Notes: generated by a model from the sequence alone, not told the origin. Positions 48,187 to 59,780 are shown, counted from the stretch's first letter. The stretch is 64,000 nucleotides of DNA from Pilatotrama ljubarskyi (GCA_022385805.1 MU277680.1:318693-382692); one strand, 5' to 3'. Made by a program: numbers and translations.

Positions 48187-48930
48187 TCATTGTGCGGAGA
48201 CTGCCACATCGGTCGCATTCGTGGGGGTATGTGCGGCGGGTATGCTTGACGCGACAGTTGTGGAAGGTGTCTTCTCTTCAGGTTGGGAGGGAAGGGTCAG
48301 GCCAGGGACATCGTCCTCCTCGGTCGATGGCGCGGTTGTGCTCTCCTCTACTGCGGGCTTCTCGCCTTCCAAGGATGCAGCGGCCTCTTCCAAGGGCGCC
48401 GAGTTATCCGCTTTGCTCGTCTCTTCGGTAGTAGCCTCTGCTTCAACGACCTTGGCGTCCTCCGTCGGCTTGAGCTCCGGGGACTCCGGGAGGGGAACAG
48501 TAGCGGCCACCTCGGCGCTGGTCTGCGTTTGTGACTCTTCCTCAGCGGGCTTCGACGACGCTGCTTTGCCCTCCTCCAGCTCAACATCGCGCACGCCTTT
48601 TGTGACCTCCTTCACCTCCTCCGTCTCCTTGCCTGGGCGTACGGGCGACGGTTCGCGCTCGCGTTCGGGCGCGACCTCAGAATCTGCGCGATGCTTCTTC
48701 GCCGACGGCGTCGTCTCGCGCTCCTCATGCTCGTCGGTGCTCAACCTCCGTTTACGACCGATCTGCGGTGCCGTAGATGTCGCTATTAAGATTGAAAATC
48801 ACGCAAAGCGCGTGTCAGACGCGTTCTCTGGGCGATCGGTGCAAGCGTTCCCGCACGTACCGTCCTCGCTCCACGGCCTGTCCGGTCTCGGGAAGAACGA
48901 GCTCGAGATGCGACGGATGAGCTTGTACAT
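48187..48930 (-). CDS. Small acidic low-complexity protein, 221 aa
   Basis: Two exons on the minus strand: 48861-48930 and 48187-48782, with a 78-nt GT-AG intron. The sum is 666 nt. The N-terminus MYKLIRRISSSFFPRPDRPW is basic and amphipathic and is followed by TSTAPQIGRKRRLSTDEHEE, which contains a possible nuclear-localisation cluster (GRKRR and AKKHR). The rest is rich in Glu, Ser, Thr, Ala and Pro and is probably disordered. The clean splice and the sudden change of composition support a real gene. No domain or function is recognised; proteins with this type of start occur in other Agaricomycetes, from memory. Confidence 0.7.
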
Positions 48931-49441
48931 CGTTCGCGTCGGCGGGGGTCGGGTATAGCGCGATGTGAACGGGAAGGAAGGCGGGGGAAGAGCGACGAGC
49001 CGGAGCTGAGTGATCGCGGGCGCGACGCGACGTGGCGCGGTGAGTATATGTAAAATCTCGCACGTTTGCTTGTGTCTGTTTGGCTTCCCCCAATCTAATC
49101 GCGACGCGGAGGTCACGTGCACGACGCGTCGCGCGATGTGCCATTGTCGCCGGGCGCCTCCCCGGTCGTCCTCCTTGTCTTTGTCCGTCATTGCAGGTCT
49201 CTCACTTGCTATACCGCTTCAAATAGATTCTGTTCTTCTACGGTGGCGAAAGACACAACTAAATACCCTTAGTACCAGTATGAAGCAATCTGCTGACACA
49301 AACGCCGTCTCCGCAAACCATCGCAGCGGCTGAGTACCACGGCCACTGGCCAAACGCGGATAGCTGAGTCGTCCTACATTGCTATCTTCCAGAAACAGCA
49401 CTGCTTGGCGCAGTCGGGTAGCGAGCCGCAGACTGGACACG
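48931..49441. other. Intergenic
   Basis: Promoter side of the acidic-protein gene and 3' side of the peptidase relic. Nothing recognised. Confidence 0.55.
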
Positions 49442-51322
49442 TCATGTATCCATGAACGCCTCGACGCGAGTTGCGTTCATGGCATCAAAATCGCCAGAGA
49501 GCGCTTCTGCGTTCGTGACCTCCGGGTATGTGAGCCGGGCATCTCGTGTGAGTGAATGAATGCTACTTACACAAAGATTCTTGCACAATAATAAGCATCC
49601 CCGTGCGACGTCCCGTAGTGATGCAGGAGGTACATGTTTTGCAGGATGTTCCGAGTCAGGCCTATCAAGCACGCTGCCTTTCACCAGGGTGGTCTGAGCA
49701 TACATGGCTTTTGCAAGGTGATGTAACGTACGGTATTTTCTCTGAAGTAGGCTCCTGCATAGTGGCCTCCCGTCTTGCACATCAAAGACCTCCCTCATGT
49801 CACTCGGGTGGATGGGGTACGCCATATCGCCGCCATGAATATTGATATCGGCCTGACTCTCCGATCACGTTCACCAGAAGGACGCACCCCAGCATGATAG
49901 AGACGTTCAGCTTCGCGTCACACGGAACGGTGCTCCACGAGCGATCGTCCTGCATATACGACCCCGGAACGAAACCATGTATCGCACGAAAGTATCACGG
50001 GGGCACGCAAGATGTGTACGACTCGCCGGTGTCAAGCATGACCCCGTGGCCTCGCAGAGTACTGCACCTTATCGTCAAACACGGTATATGTGGTGCTGCA
50101 GACAATATAATACGTACGTATCACTCGGTTCTCCCAGCACGCCGTCAACCAAGAAGCCCTTTGACGCTACGTCCCATTCCCAGTCACGAGAGGTAGCCTG
50201 GGCGCGCTGAGCACCGCAGCGCGCAATGGTGGCACCTCACCTACGCTCGTGAGGAACTTTGTGAGTGACGGCGCTACGGTCCCAACAGTGCTCATTAACC
50301 GAAGGTTAACGTTCCATAATGCACAAGACCGGTCTGATCTCCCTGTCCGAACCCGATGGTGAGAAAGGGGGCACCGAGGCTGGGACGCTGAATGAGCGAC
50401 TACAGGGTACACGGCGTGAGTCGTGAAGTCCAAAGCCACATCAGTACGAAACCGACAGAGAATGCCGACATTGTCTAGGACGGCGTGACCATCCCACTGA
50501 GTACCTGACGAGGCTTTACGGACCATGCTCCACTGCCCCGGCCTACAAGCCGTCCAAGTAAGTCCTTATTGGGCCCTGGAGATCTACGAGAATGGGCTGA
50601 CGGTCCTAGTCCAAGGATGCCTCGGTCGCCGTACTGCGTCACTGCAGGAGCTCCGACGATGTCCACTGTCCTACCCACAATGCCAGTCGCCGCTCCCTGC
50701 AGACTTTATGATACGGATATCCACCAAACGATCCTGCCAGATCGCCCATGCGAACGTTGGCGAGCTGGACGGTGCCCTGAGACGAAGTGTCTGACCCGTT
50801 CACGAGTCCGTAGCTCAGCGCTCAGCTCTACAGTGACTCCTGTGTCGACGGCGTTCTCTGCAGGCAGAGACTCCAAACTGCAAGCGAGCTGGTGGCGACC
50901 CACAGATCGGTGCTACCTGTATCCGATATGAGCTGGAGTCAAATGTCGTGGGTTTGCTAGTCTGTATGACGGTCATGGTATATGGCTCACCTCGAACGTT
51001 TCCCCTCCGACCGACACCGAGACGACATAGATGCGATGCCTCGTGCCCTTGTGTCCTGGTGCTACGTGGTGTAGCTCCGGAAGGGGTGCGAGCCTGAAGG
51101 GAATGCTACGCCCTGTCGATGGTGCAACCTCACGACCGACTACAGTGGTTGACTCTGGTCGGTGGAATGAAGCACGAGTTGGGGGAGCACGCGAACCCCT
51201 CAGAGCTTCAAGATTCATATGCGGCATAGTGAGTCGGAAAGTCGACACTCTTCCCCGACCGACAGCTCTTCAAGATATACAGTAGCACAAGGCCGTACCT
51301 CGTTGCGCAGCGAGATGGACAT
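49442..51322 (-). pseudogene. Pepsin-like aspartic peptidase (family A1), with in-frame stop
   Basis: Exons can be read on the minus strand although no long frame shows them. IYVVSVSVGGETFE is spliced to LISDTGSTDLWVATSSL, the first active-site motif DTG. Then come LSYGLVNGSDTSSQGTVQLA, NVRMGDL and GDRGILGLGP (the flap and following loop), WDVASKGFLVDGVLGEPSDT, and the second active site VMLDTGESYTSCVPP. A TGA follows directly (near 50000), and homology resumes with YFRAIHGFVPGSYMQ, VPCDAKLNVSIML, INIHGGDMAYPIHPSDMREV and NMYLLHHYGTSHGDAYYCA. The end is FDAMNATRVEAFMDT with a stop at 49442-49444. Both DTG triads survive, but the stop would remove the last quarter. A TATA-like TTATAAG stands near 51390. 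No signal peptide was found. Functional members are secreted acid peptidases. Confidence 0.75.
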
Positions 51323-52498
51323 TTCCGACGCCTCCGACGCTGCGCGACAGCGTCGTCGCGGTGGCGGCGATGGGCAACGGGAGAGAGCCTTATAAGCCCA
51401 GTGGGGTGCATTTGGCAGACTCTTGAACAGAAGGTATGAGAGACACGAACAGGTCAGAGGCTCAGAGCCATCTTTGACCGAGCCCGTGGCTTCAGCAGGA
51501 GGAGACTTCAGCCGCATACCCGGCTATTTCCCCCGGTCGTACTGTGTGGACAGACTGGATGACATCCTTACGGGAAGTCATCCACTGTATGTCGAGATCG
51601 GCCGACCTATTAGGTAGCTTCGCGGCTCGCTAGTACAACCAGAGTCTGCGCACTCACCCCGACGGCAACCCTCCGACGCTCTGCTTATCGCTGCATATGC
51701 GCCACACGGGCTGCCATGCATTCCTGAGGTGTCACGGCGTACCGTTGGTTTGAACACGAGACTCAGAATGCCGAGGCACGAATCTGTGGCTTTGGCTGGA
51801 TCGGCCGATTGAGGAGGAGGGCGATTGCGGGGAAAGCAGAGTGTTCGATCATCGATCGGTGCCGCACTCCTTAGCCTCCTCCTCCTCTGCATGGCTCTTC
51901 CGTTCAGGCGACGGGATCCATGTTCTCCGGCGGCCAAGACGATGGACCACCACCTCAAGCACTGCGCGCTGCGGCTCTGCAAGACAGTGATGAGCCGCAT
52001 CCTCGAACAGCACAGAAACAACAGACACACCTGCCAGTCGTCGGCCCGGAAGAGGGCTGGACCTCAGGCAGACATGCACCCCTGGGCCCTCTCATTCGCT
52101 CAGAGTGCGTGCCGTGTCGTCTCTGCCAGGCCTGCGAGGCTTCTCACGTTCGTCCGTTGTCACCGGCTCTTCTCGCAACAGAAAGAGGGACGACGGCGGC
52201 AGAAAAGGGCAGGCGGGGTGGCTTCGACGAGACGATCAGGCGAGAATGATGTTCTCCGCTGCGTCCAGCTCACCTTCGCGAGCGGTTGGGGATGCTACGA
52301 GACGGGTTCGGATCACATGAGCGAAGGTGATTGGCACTCGTGTCCGGGACGATCAACCTTAACGTGCATATATAAGTATCTCCTCGCTCCCACACACGTC
52401 CCGTCCAATCACCCTCCCCGTCCTCTCCCCGCACGTCCCCCGCTGCCAGCGCACCACGGCGAGCGCACCTAGACGACTCACCCTAGACAGGCGGAAAG
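51323..52498. other. Intergenic, promoter side of acyl-CoA synthetase 1
   Basis: A 215-codon frame at 51825-52472 is Arg/His/Cys-rich and lacks domain features. A TATA-like TATATAAG lies near 52369-52376, about 125 bases before the start codon of the synthetase. The short MITE remnant at 51557-51583 lies here. Confidence 0.5.
51557..51583. repeat. MITE-end remnant, 27 bp
   Basis: Consists of GGATGAC joined to the terminal 20 bases of the right end of the MITE at 60376-60816 (60797-60816), so both outer ends survive. It is flanked on both sides by ACT, a possible 3-bp target duplication. Confidence 0.6.
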
Positions 52499-55057
52499 AT
52501 GGCTGAGATCCACGCAGACGGCGGCCCCCTGCCCCCCATCCCCGACGACCTCACCATCCCCCAGTTCCTGCTCGACTCCCATCACCCCTCGCGCCCCGTG
52601 CTGAAGAAGACCCAGCCATGGCTCGTAGACGAGATGACCGGGCGCGAGGTCGGCTCTGACGAGGTATGTGCTGCGGTCCCCATGCGGCAGGCTTCGCGAG
52701 CGTCTCAGCATGTGCCCGGTGTGTACAGCTGCGCGCGCGGACGTTTGGCCTCGCAAACGCGCTCAAGCTGCGCTACAGTATCGGTGAGTACCATGCGCAC
52801 CTGTGGAACGCGCTCAAGAGCTGACAGTCCCGTAGGCGAAGATGATGTCGGCAAGTCTTCCACTCCGCCACACTTGTGAAGCACCCGCGCTGACCTGCCC
52901 ACAGTCTGTATATTCGGCCCGAACCATATTGGTGCGTTAAGTCGCATTCTGGATCCCATTCACGAACTAACCTCGCGCGCAGATTACCCTGTCGCGATCT
53001 GGTATGCCTGGCGCGCCCACCCTCTCCTGCCGCGACCCACGTTGACGCTTGTCCAGGGCCGTTCACAGACTCGGCGCAATAGTCACGGGCGCCAACCCCG
53101 CCTACACCGCCGAGGAGCTCGAGTACCAGCTCACCGCGACCAAGGCGCTTCTCCTCATTTCGCACCCCGGTTCGCTGCCCGTCGCGCTCGACGCCGCGAA
53201 GCGCGCGGGGCTCCCCGGGGACCGCGTGCTCGTGTTTGACCCAGTCTCTGGCGCGAAGAACACCGATGTGCATGCGCTGATTGCGGAGGGCCTCGAGCAT
53301 ACGCAGAAGTTCGTGGAGAAGAGGCTGGGGCCTGGGGAGGGAAAGCGGAAGCTGGCGTTCCTGAGCTTCAGCAGCGGGACGACCGGCAGGCCGAAGGTGA
53401 GATTGCCACTGAAGGTGTGTGCTCGAGATGATATAGCGGGATTGACGCGCTTGGATACAGGCCGTGATGATTCCGCACTACTCCGTGCTCGCGAACGTGA
53501 TCCAGATGGCGCACTGGACGCAGGCGAAGGATGAGAGCAGGCCTCTGGAGTTGCAGCGGTGGAAGCCTGGCAGCAAGGGCCTTGCTGGTGAGTACTTTCG
53601 CTCGAAGCGGGCGACAACCTGTCTGACTGTACTTGGACAGTCCTGCCCTTTTATCGTGAGTGTTTAACTGACTCTTCCAGTTCCGAGGACGGGACGCTAA
53701 ACTGCTTGCAGACATCTACGGCCTCGTGGTCGTCCTGCACTACAGTCTCTTTATTGGGGTATGCCGTGCTTTGTCTGTCCTCAAAGCGCTACGTTTTGAC
53801 AGCGCTCGCGCAGACCACGCTCGTCGTCGTGCAAAAGTTCAACTTCGAGCAGTTCCTCGACAGCATCCAGCGGTACCGCATCACCCACCTGTGGTCCGTC
53901 CCTCCTCTCTCCTGGGTCCCGCGCGTCTACTGAAATGTATCGCACGTGATCGTAGTCTGGTCCCGCCGATGGTCGTACTGCTATGCAAGCACCCCGCCGT
54001 GAAGAAGTACGACCTGAGCTCCGTGCGCATGCTCATGAGCGGCGCCGCCCCGCTCAGCTCCGAGCTTACGAACCAGCTCGCAGCCCTCCTGCCCAACTGC
54101 TGGATTGGCCAGGCATACGGTCAGTTGGCTTCCGCGAATACACGCATGTCACTCTCTGACTAGGGAGCACGCTCGTGATGACAGGCATGACGGAGACGTG
54201 CACGGCTGTGGCGTTCCCGCAGGTCGACAGGCGGCTCGGGACGCTGGGCAGCGGAGGTGTGCTGCTGCCTGGGTGCACGGCGCGCGTTGTGAAGCCTGAC
54301 GGGTCCCTCGCTGCGCTGGGCGAGCCTGGTGAACTCATCGTCACCGGGCCGAGCATGGCGCTGGGATACCTGAACAACCCAGAAGCGTGAGTCGCGTCGT
54401 CGTCTAGCCTCCCTCACACGGTCTTGACATGGTGACATGTCTCAGGACCGCGGAGACGTTCAAGAACGGCTGGGTCGTCACCGGAGACGAAGTCTTCTTT
54501 AACGAGCGCAAGGAGGTCTTCGTCGTCGACCGCATCAAGGTCTGCTCCTCCCTCCTTTTACCCTGGTACTTTGCTGAGAGCGCGCTGCTACATTGCAGGA
54601 ACTCATCAAGGTGCGCGGGTTCCAAGTGCCGCCGGCGGAGCTCGAGGGCCACCTACTCGACCACCCGCTCGTGGGCGACGTGTGCGTCGTTGGCATCCCG
54701 GACGAGTACAGCGGCGAGCTCCCGCTCGCGTTCGTCGTGCCCAGCGCGGAGGCGCAGGCGAGCCTGAAGGCGAACCCTGGTGCGGAGGGCGAGATCCGCA
54801 AGGCCATCATGAAGGTGCGTTCTCCCTCTCCCGTGATGCATTCGCACGGGGACGCGAGGGCAGTTTCTGACGAACATGTGGGTGTGCAGCACGTATCGGA
54901 CCACAAGACGAACTACAAGCACCTCGCCGGCGTCGAGTTCATCGACGCGATCCCGAAGAATCCGAGCGGGAAGCTGCTCCGGAGGTTCCTGCGCGACCGC
55001 GCGAAGGCGCTCCGCGACAGCGGGAAGCTCGTCATCAACGTCCGCGCGAAGCTTTGA
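52499..55057 (+). CDS. Acyl-CoA synthetase 1 (4CL-like), 577 aa, PTS1 end
   Basis: Fifteen exons: 52499-52663, 52729-52783, 52836-52850, 52905-52931, 52983-53001, 53057-53396, 53461-53587, 53641-53655, 53712-53758, 53814-53893, 53956-54119, 54185-54386, 54446-54539, 54599-54814, 54890-55057. The sum is 1734 nt. Two exons are only 15 nt, and the intron after 52850 has a GC donor (GCAAGT). Adenylation motifs in order: [11 protein letters not shown] (AMP/P-loop), GQAYGMTETC, VVTGDE, and [21 protein letters not shown] with the hinge; the catalytic Lys is in [10 protein letters not shown]. The family activates carboxylic acids to acyl-CoA using ATP. The C-terminus RAKL fits the peroxisomal PTS1 pattern. 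Substrate (fatty acid or aromatic acid) unknown. It is a paralog of the gene at 57208-59780. Confidence 0.93.
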
Positions 55058-55472
55058 GATCTGAGCTCTCGACTCTGAAGGTCGGGTCTAAGGACCTCGT
55101 CTGTGCTGTTTTGCTGTCTTTTGCTCTGATGTACGGGACGGGACGGATGGGTGTATGTAGGTATGGTACTTCAGTCGCTTTGTACTCTTGTATAGACCTG
55201 TTCTTCATATCATTGCTCGACCGTGCCTCCCTCGAGAATTAGAGTACAGTAAGATATCGACAAAGCCCCAGCGTACTGTATGGCGGCCGCCTCCATGAGT
55301 GGCTCAAGCATTGTGACGGCAACTTCAGGATGCGCTTCAGGATGCTAGAACAGCTCCAGTTACGGCATTGGCATTGAAAGGGTCGGGGAGCCAGGCCACA
55401 TCCGGGAGAACAGCCGTACCTCTCATGGGCCATGCCGTCCGTGTCCTCAAAACGGAATCATGCGTCGCTCCT
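55058..55472. other. Intergenic between convergent genes
   Basis: The 3' flanks of acyl-CoA synthetase 1 (+) and the FunK1-type kinase (-). Nothing else recognised. Confidence 0.6.
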
Positions 55473-56822
55473 TCATGGCCACCGTCGTGAACGGGCACGC
55501 TTGGTAGAACGGAGTACGCCAGGGGTCAACGGAATCGGGTCGGCCCGGTTCTTGACGAGGTATTCGAGGATGAGACGCTGCATGGCTTCATGGAGATGGT
55601 CGTCGAACGGGAGGTGTCGTCATGAGCGCATACGAAGACATGACATGGGGTGCCATCGGGGGAGCAGCATGGCAACGTCGTGCATCGCCGGGAGAAATGG
55701 CCCTGATGAAAATATCGGGGCACCGGTGGACTAGCAAGTTCCGGGCGTCGGGCTGCGGGATGACACTGGCGTTGGCGGGCATTGGCTGCACGAACGTGTT
55801 CCGGACGGCTGAGAGGTGTCCACGCGTGCTGTCGTCCTCCAATCCTCCCTCAGGAAGCACGCAGAGGAGCGTCGAGTACAAGTCCCAATAGACAGACTCC
55901 GCGTCATATTCGGATCGGTGGTGGAAGGGCAGGTCGAGCGCGACCTCCCCCATCATCATCTCGAGTACGTTATAGGGGGGAGGCTTACCGCCATGGCAAG
56001 TGCCATCGGTATCGCAGTACCTGTCATACCTGTCCTCCCCGTACATGTTGAGATACCATCTCTTGGCTTCGTCCGTTAGTAACGGCATACTGCGGAAACT
56101 CAGCGTTCCAGGCGTGTCAGGTCACGAACCGTGTGGGCAGCAACGGCACGAGCCACGTAAGAAGGAGTACTCTGCAAAGCTCCAGCAAAGCTTTCGACTT
56201 CATGGATTGTCGCGGACGTACCGTGGTCCATTGTGTAGCTTCTTGTTCGAGTGGGAACTCTGCTTCAGCATCCGTCACCGTGGCGAATCCATCGAAGTCA
56301 ACCAGGAGGCACTTGACTGTCCGCTCAGAAGCCTCTCTGAGCGCATATTCAGTACCCAGAGCTCGTACGAAACTGCACGCCCACCCAACGCGGCCTAGGA
56401 AGATCTGACTGCCAGCTAGGGGAGCGGACGCTTTGCGTGAGCACACCCGAACGGACACTCCAGGAGCGAGATACATGAGGATTGTGCAGGCACTCGTGTC
56501 ACAATGGAGAACGTGGCCGAGCTCGCAAGCCAGGGTGCGATGGACCGCGTGCGAGACTCTCATCAATCTGCGACACAGCGCTGCAGCAGAGAGAGAAAGA
56601 GAGAGATAGCAGAGATGGAACACACCTTCGAGCACGTTGTAAACTGCCATCAGGATGTCGTTGACCGCTTCCGCGCGTTCGAGACCTAGCTATACTTGAA
56701 GACGCGCGAACGCCTCCTCTGCGCGGATACATCACCGATACCGCCTCCGATGCGTGGACCCCTGAGACGATTGCTTGCCCGTCGAAGACTTTGATGTCCT
56801 GAACAGTGGCAGTGGGCATCAT
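55473..56822 (-). CDS. FunK1-type protein kinase, truncated and catalytically altered
   Basis: Minus strand. Readable blocks: LERAEAVNDILMAVYNVLEG, then after an intron LACELGHVLHCDTSACTIL at the catalytic loop, CLLVDFDGFA at the metal-binding motif, and after another intron STPSYVARAVA at the activation-loop position. Then MPLLTDEAKRWYLNMYGEDR with RYCDTDGTCHGG, HHRSEYDAESVYWDLYSTLL, and a C-terminal exon DDHLHEAMQRLILEYLVKN ending at TGA 55473-55475. The order is that of fungal FunK1 kinases, a family expanded in Agaricomycetes and related to aminoglycoside-kinase folds. HRD is HCD and the expected Asn after it is Thr, so activity is doubtful. The Gly-rich loop, the Lys and the long N-terminal region of the family were not found. 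It sits between the two synthetase genes. Confidence 0.68.
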
Positions 56823-57207
56823 GCTGGCTTCCTCGTAATGTGAATCAGTGTATGCTGCAAGCCATCCGGGATAAGGACTCGAGGGCGGCTATGCAGGAAT
56901 GAGATGGTCATTGTCCGGCTTAGCCACCACGGCCCACTGCTGGCAAGTGGCTGACAGTAAGAGCCGCGCCCGGCCATACTCCTCTTTCAAGCATCACACC
57001 TTGATGATTGTGGAGTGCAAGGGAAGGCTGAGGCGTATGATGGTTGAACATCCTCGTGTGATACACCACGTACATTTACACGGTGTCCCTCTAGCGCGCC
57101 GTCTAGAGTCTAAGATCCCAATAAAGCAAGCAGCACACGTCCAGTATACAGCGAATTCATCTCGCACTGTTATTCTTCGGCATATCGGATCTTTGGCCCG
57201 CCGACTC
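56823..57207. other. Interval upstream of the kinase fragment
   Basis: Where the N-terminal half of a full-length FunK1 gene would be expected. No family block was recognised in any frame. It also contains the 3' flank of acyl-CoA synthetase 2. Confidence 0.55.
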
Positions 57208-59780
57208 TCAGAGCTTTGCACGCGTCTTCGCGCCGGGTTGGACAAGCTTGACCTTGCCTTCCCTCATGAGCTCCTTCAGTTTGTCGCGGAGTACCCGCCT
57301 GAGCAGCTTCCCGCTTGGGTTCTTCGGCACGACGTCGACGAACATGACGCCCGCAAGCCACTTGTACTGCGTCTTGCGATCCGCGACGTACTGTCGGGCG
57401 TCTCAAGTCAGCTTCTGTCCCGAGCTCCGTAGGGTACGGCGCTCACCTTCATGATCCCCTCGCGCACCCTCTCTTCCTCCTTTGGGTCGCTCTTGATCCG
57501 TGCACGAGTATCTTCCTTGAGCGAAACGAAAGCGAACGGAAGCTCGCCAGAGTAGTCGTCGGGGGCGCCGACCACGCACACGTCGGCGATGTCTGGGTGA
57601 TCGAGCAACAAGCCCTCCAGCTCCGCAGGGGCGACTGATCTCCTTCATTGAGTCAACCGCTCGGACTTGGGGACACAGACTGCATACCTTGGAAGCCACG
57701 GACTTTGATCAATTCCTGCACGAGGTTCAGCACTCTTCCACTACATTAGCACTTGCGAAGAGAGCGAACCTTGATCCGGTCGATGATGAACAGCTCCTTC
57801 TTCTCGTTCACGTATCCCTCATCACCGGTGTACACCCAACCGTCCTTGAAGGTTTCCACGGTCCTGCATCCCAGAGGGCTGTTATCCAACAGCAAACTTG
57901 TTCACACTGCATATACTCACGCTTGCGGGTTATCCAAATACCCAATCGCCATACTCGGGCCAGTCACCACGAGCTGTCCAGTCTCGTTATACCCGCCCCA
58001 AGTGCCGTCCGCCTTCAGAATGCGCAAGCCCGTTCCGGGAATCAGCACGCCAGCGCTGCCGGGCGTACCGACACGCATGAAGAGCTGCGGGAACGAGAAG
58101 GTCGTGCATGTCTCGGTCATGCCGTAGCCCTGGCCAATCGCGCTGTTCGGGAGCACGCGCGCCACTTGATGCGTGAGCTCGGCACTGAGTGGCGCGGCGC
58201 CGCTCGTGGTCATCTTCACGCAGCTCAGATCGTAGTTCTTGACTGCAGGGTGCTGAGGGTGGGCACGTCAGCGAAGAGTGCCGGAAGAGCGGGCAGTGTC
58301 AAGGCTAACTTTGCAAAGCAGGACGATCATGGGCGGTACGATGGCGAGGTGGCCGATCCTATATCGCACGATGCTCTTGAGCATGTTCTCGAAATTGAAG
58401 CGTGGCACGACGACGAGCGTTCCCTGGATGTCCGATAAAAGCATGAGCAGTTATGACGGCGGGCAACGCTTGACAATACTTACCCCGGTGAAGATGAAGA
58501 AATGTAGGCTGACGACGACACCATAAATATCTGCTGAGAGGGTCAAAACCACAACTCCACAAGAGAGCGGTTAATCGCGTACGGTAGAAGGGGAGCACTG
58601 GCACTGTGATTGAGTACACCGGATCGATAAGAGGACTATTGAATGCGTACCTCCAAGCATACGATCGCCCGGGGCATATTTCTTCTTCTCGTTCGGCTTG
58701 TCGGCGTCATGCCTATCCGCGTACTGCTTCATCTGGATGACGTTCGCAATGAGCGCATAATGCGGGATCACGACCGCCTAACAATGCCTTTCTCAGCAAA
58801 TCTGACCTAAACAGTATTGCGACGCGCAGGCGTACCTTGGGCCGCCCCGTCGTACCACTAGAGAAGAACAACAAGGCGAGCTTCTTCTTTCCCTCGCCGG
58901 GCTTCAAGCGGGGCTCGATCCAGTGTCTTGGCTGCGTGAGCCCTTCCTTGATGAGGTCGTGCACTGTGATGTGCGAGTCGCCAGGAACGGGGTCGAAGAG
59001 GACCACACGTTCGTCTGGGATGCCGGCTTTGCGCGCGGCCTCGAGTCCGACCTGCAGCGAGTCAGGGTGGACGAAGAGGACAGTGGCCTTGGCTGTACGG
59101 ATCTGGTAGACCAGCTCGTCCGCCGTGTACGCTGGATTAGCGCCTCTGTGGAGGGCAGAACGCTTCTCAGTGGTGCGGAGGATGTCTGTGTAGCGATGCA
59201 AACGTACGTCAAGATACCGCCGACGCGATGGGTTGCCCTGCGAGATGCGAAGTGATAGCATGAGCAGAAGAACATCCACCGATCATCATGCCATACCAAA
59301 TCACTACAGGATAGTCTTCAAACTCCCATCAGCTTCGAGGTGAACCTATGTAGTCTGAGCCAGACGAACATACCAATATGATTAGGCCCGTATGCGCATA
59401 CTGTCGGCGTACGGCTACTGTTCAGCATATATGCTATTGGGGGAAGTTCAGGGGTACAGCGTACCAACGTCATTATTCCCTTCCCGCGTCGCCTCGCTAT
59501 CAATCAAATTGCTCAGCAGTCACGACGCAGTGTGCTCACCGATGCCCCAGCGTATGCTCATCGCGTTTGCGAGACCCCAGACTCGCGCGCGCACCTGGTC
59601 TCCAGTGACTTCGCGGCCGGTCGCGTCCTCGATGAACCATGCTGGGGGACGCGCATGGAGAGGCTCGCCGCCAAGGGGATGGTGGCCGTCGAAGAGGAAC
59701 TGCGGGATCGTCACATCGTCCGGGATGGGCGCTAGCGGGCCCCCGTCACCGTAGATGGTCGGGATGCTCTGGGTCGCCAT
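57208..59780 (-). CDS. Acyl-CoA synthetase 2 (4CL-like), PTS1 end
   Basis: Minus strand, ATG at 59780-59778, stop TGA at 57210-57208. Homologous throughout to synthetase 1. It starts [20 protein letters not shown] (synthetase 1: DGGPLPPIPDDLTIPQF), then [101 protein letters not shown] and [19 protein letters not shown]. The C-terminus ends KTRAKL, again a PTS1-type tripeptide. Expected function: ATP-dependent activation of a carboxylic acid to its CoA thioester inside peroxisomes. It is oriented tail-to-tail with synthetase 1 across the kinase fragment, an arrangement consistent with an inverted local duplication. Many short introns; borders approximate. Confidence 0.9.

Noticed and set aside
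48221..48958. 245-codon plus-strand frame antisense to the acidic protein
   Set aside because: A Ser/Val-rich mirror of the Glu/Ala/Thr-rich gene on the minus strand, whose spliced model is better supported.
51825..52472. 215-codon plus-strand frame with hydrophobic start
   Set aside because: A signal-like LLSLLLLCMAL is present but the rest is low-complexity Arg/His/Cys-rich; it runs into the promoter of acyl-CoA synthetase 1.
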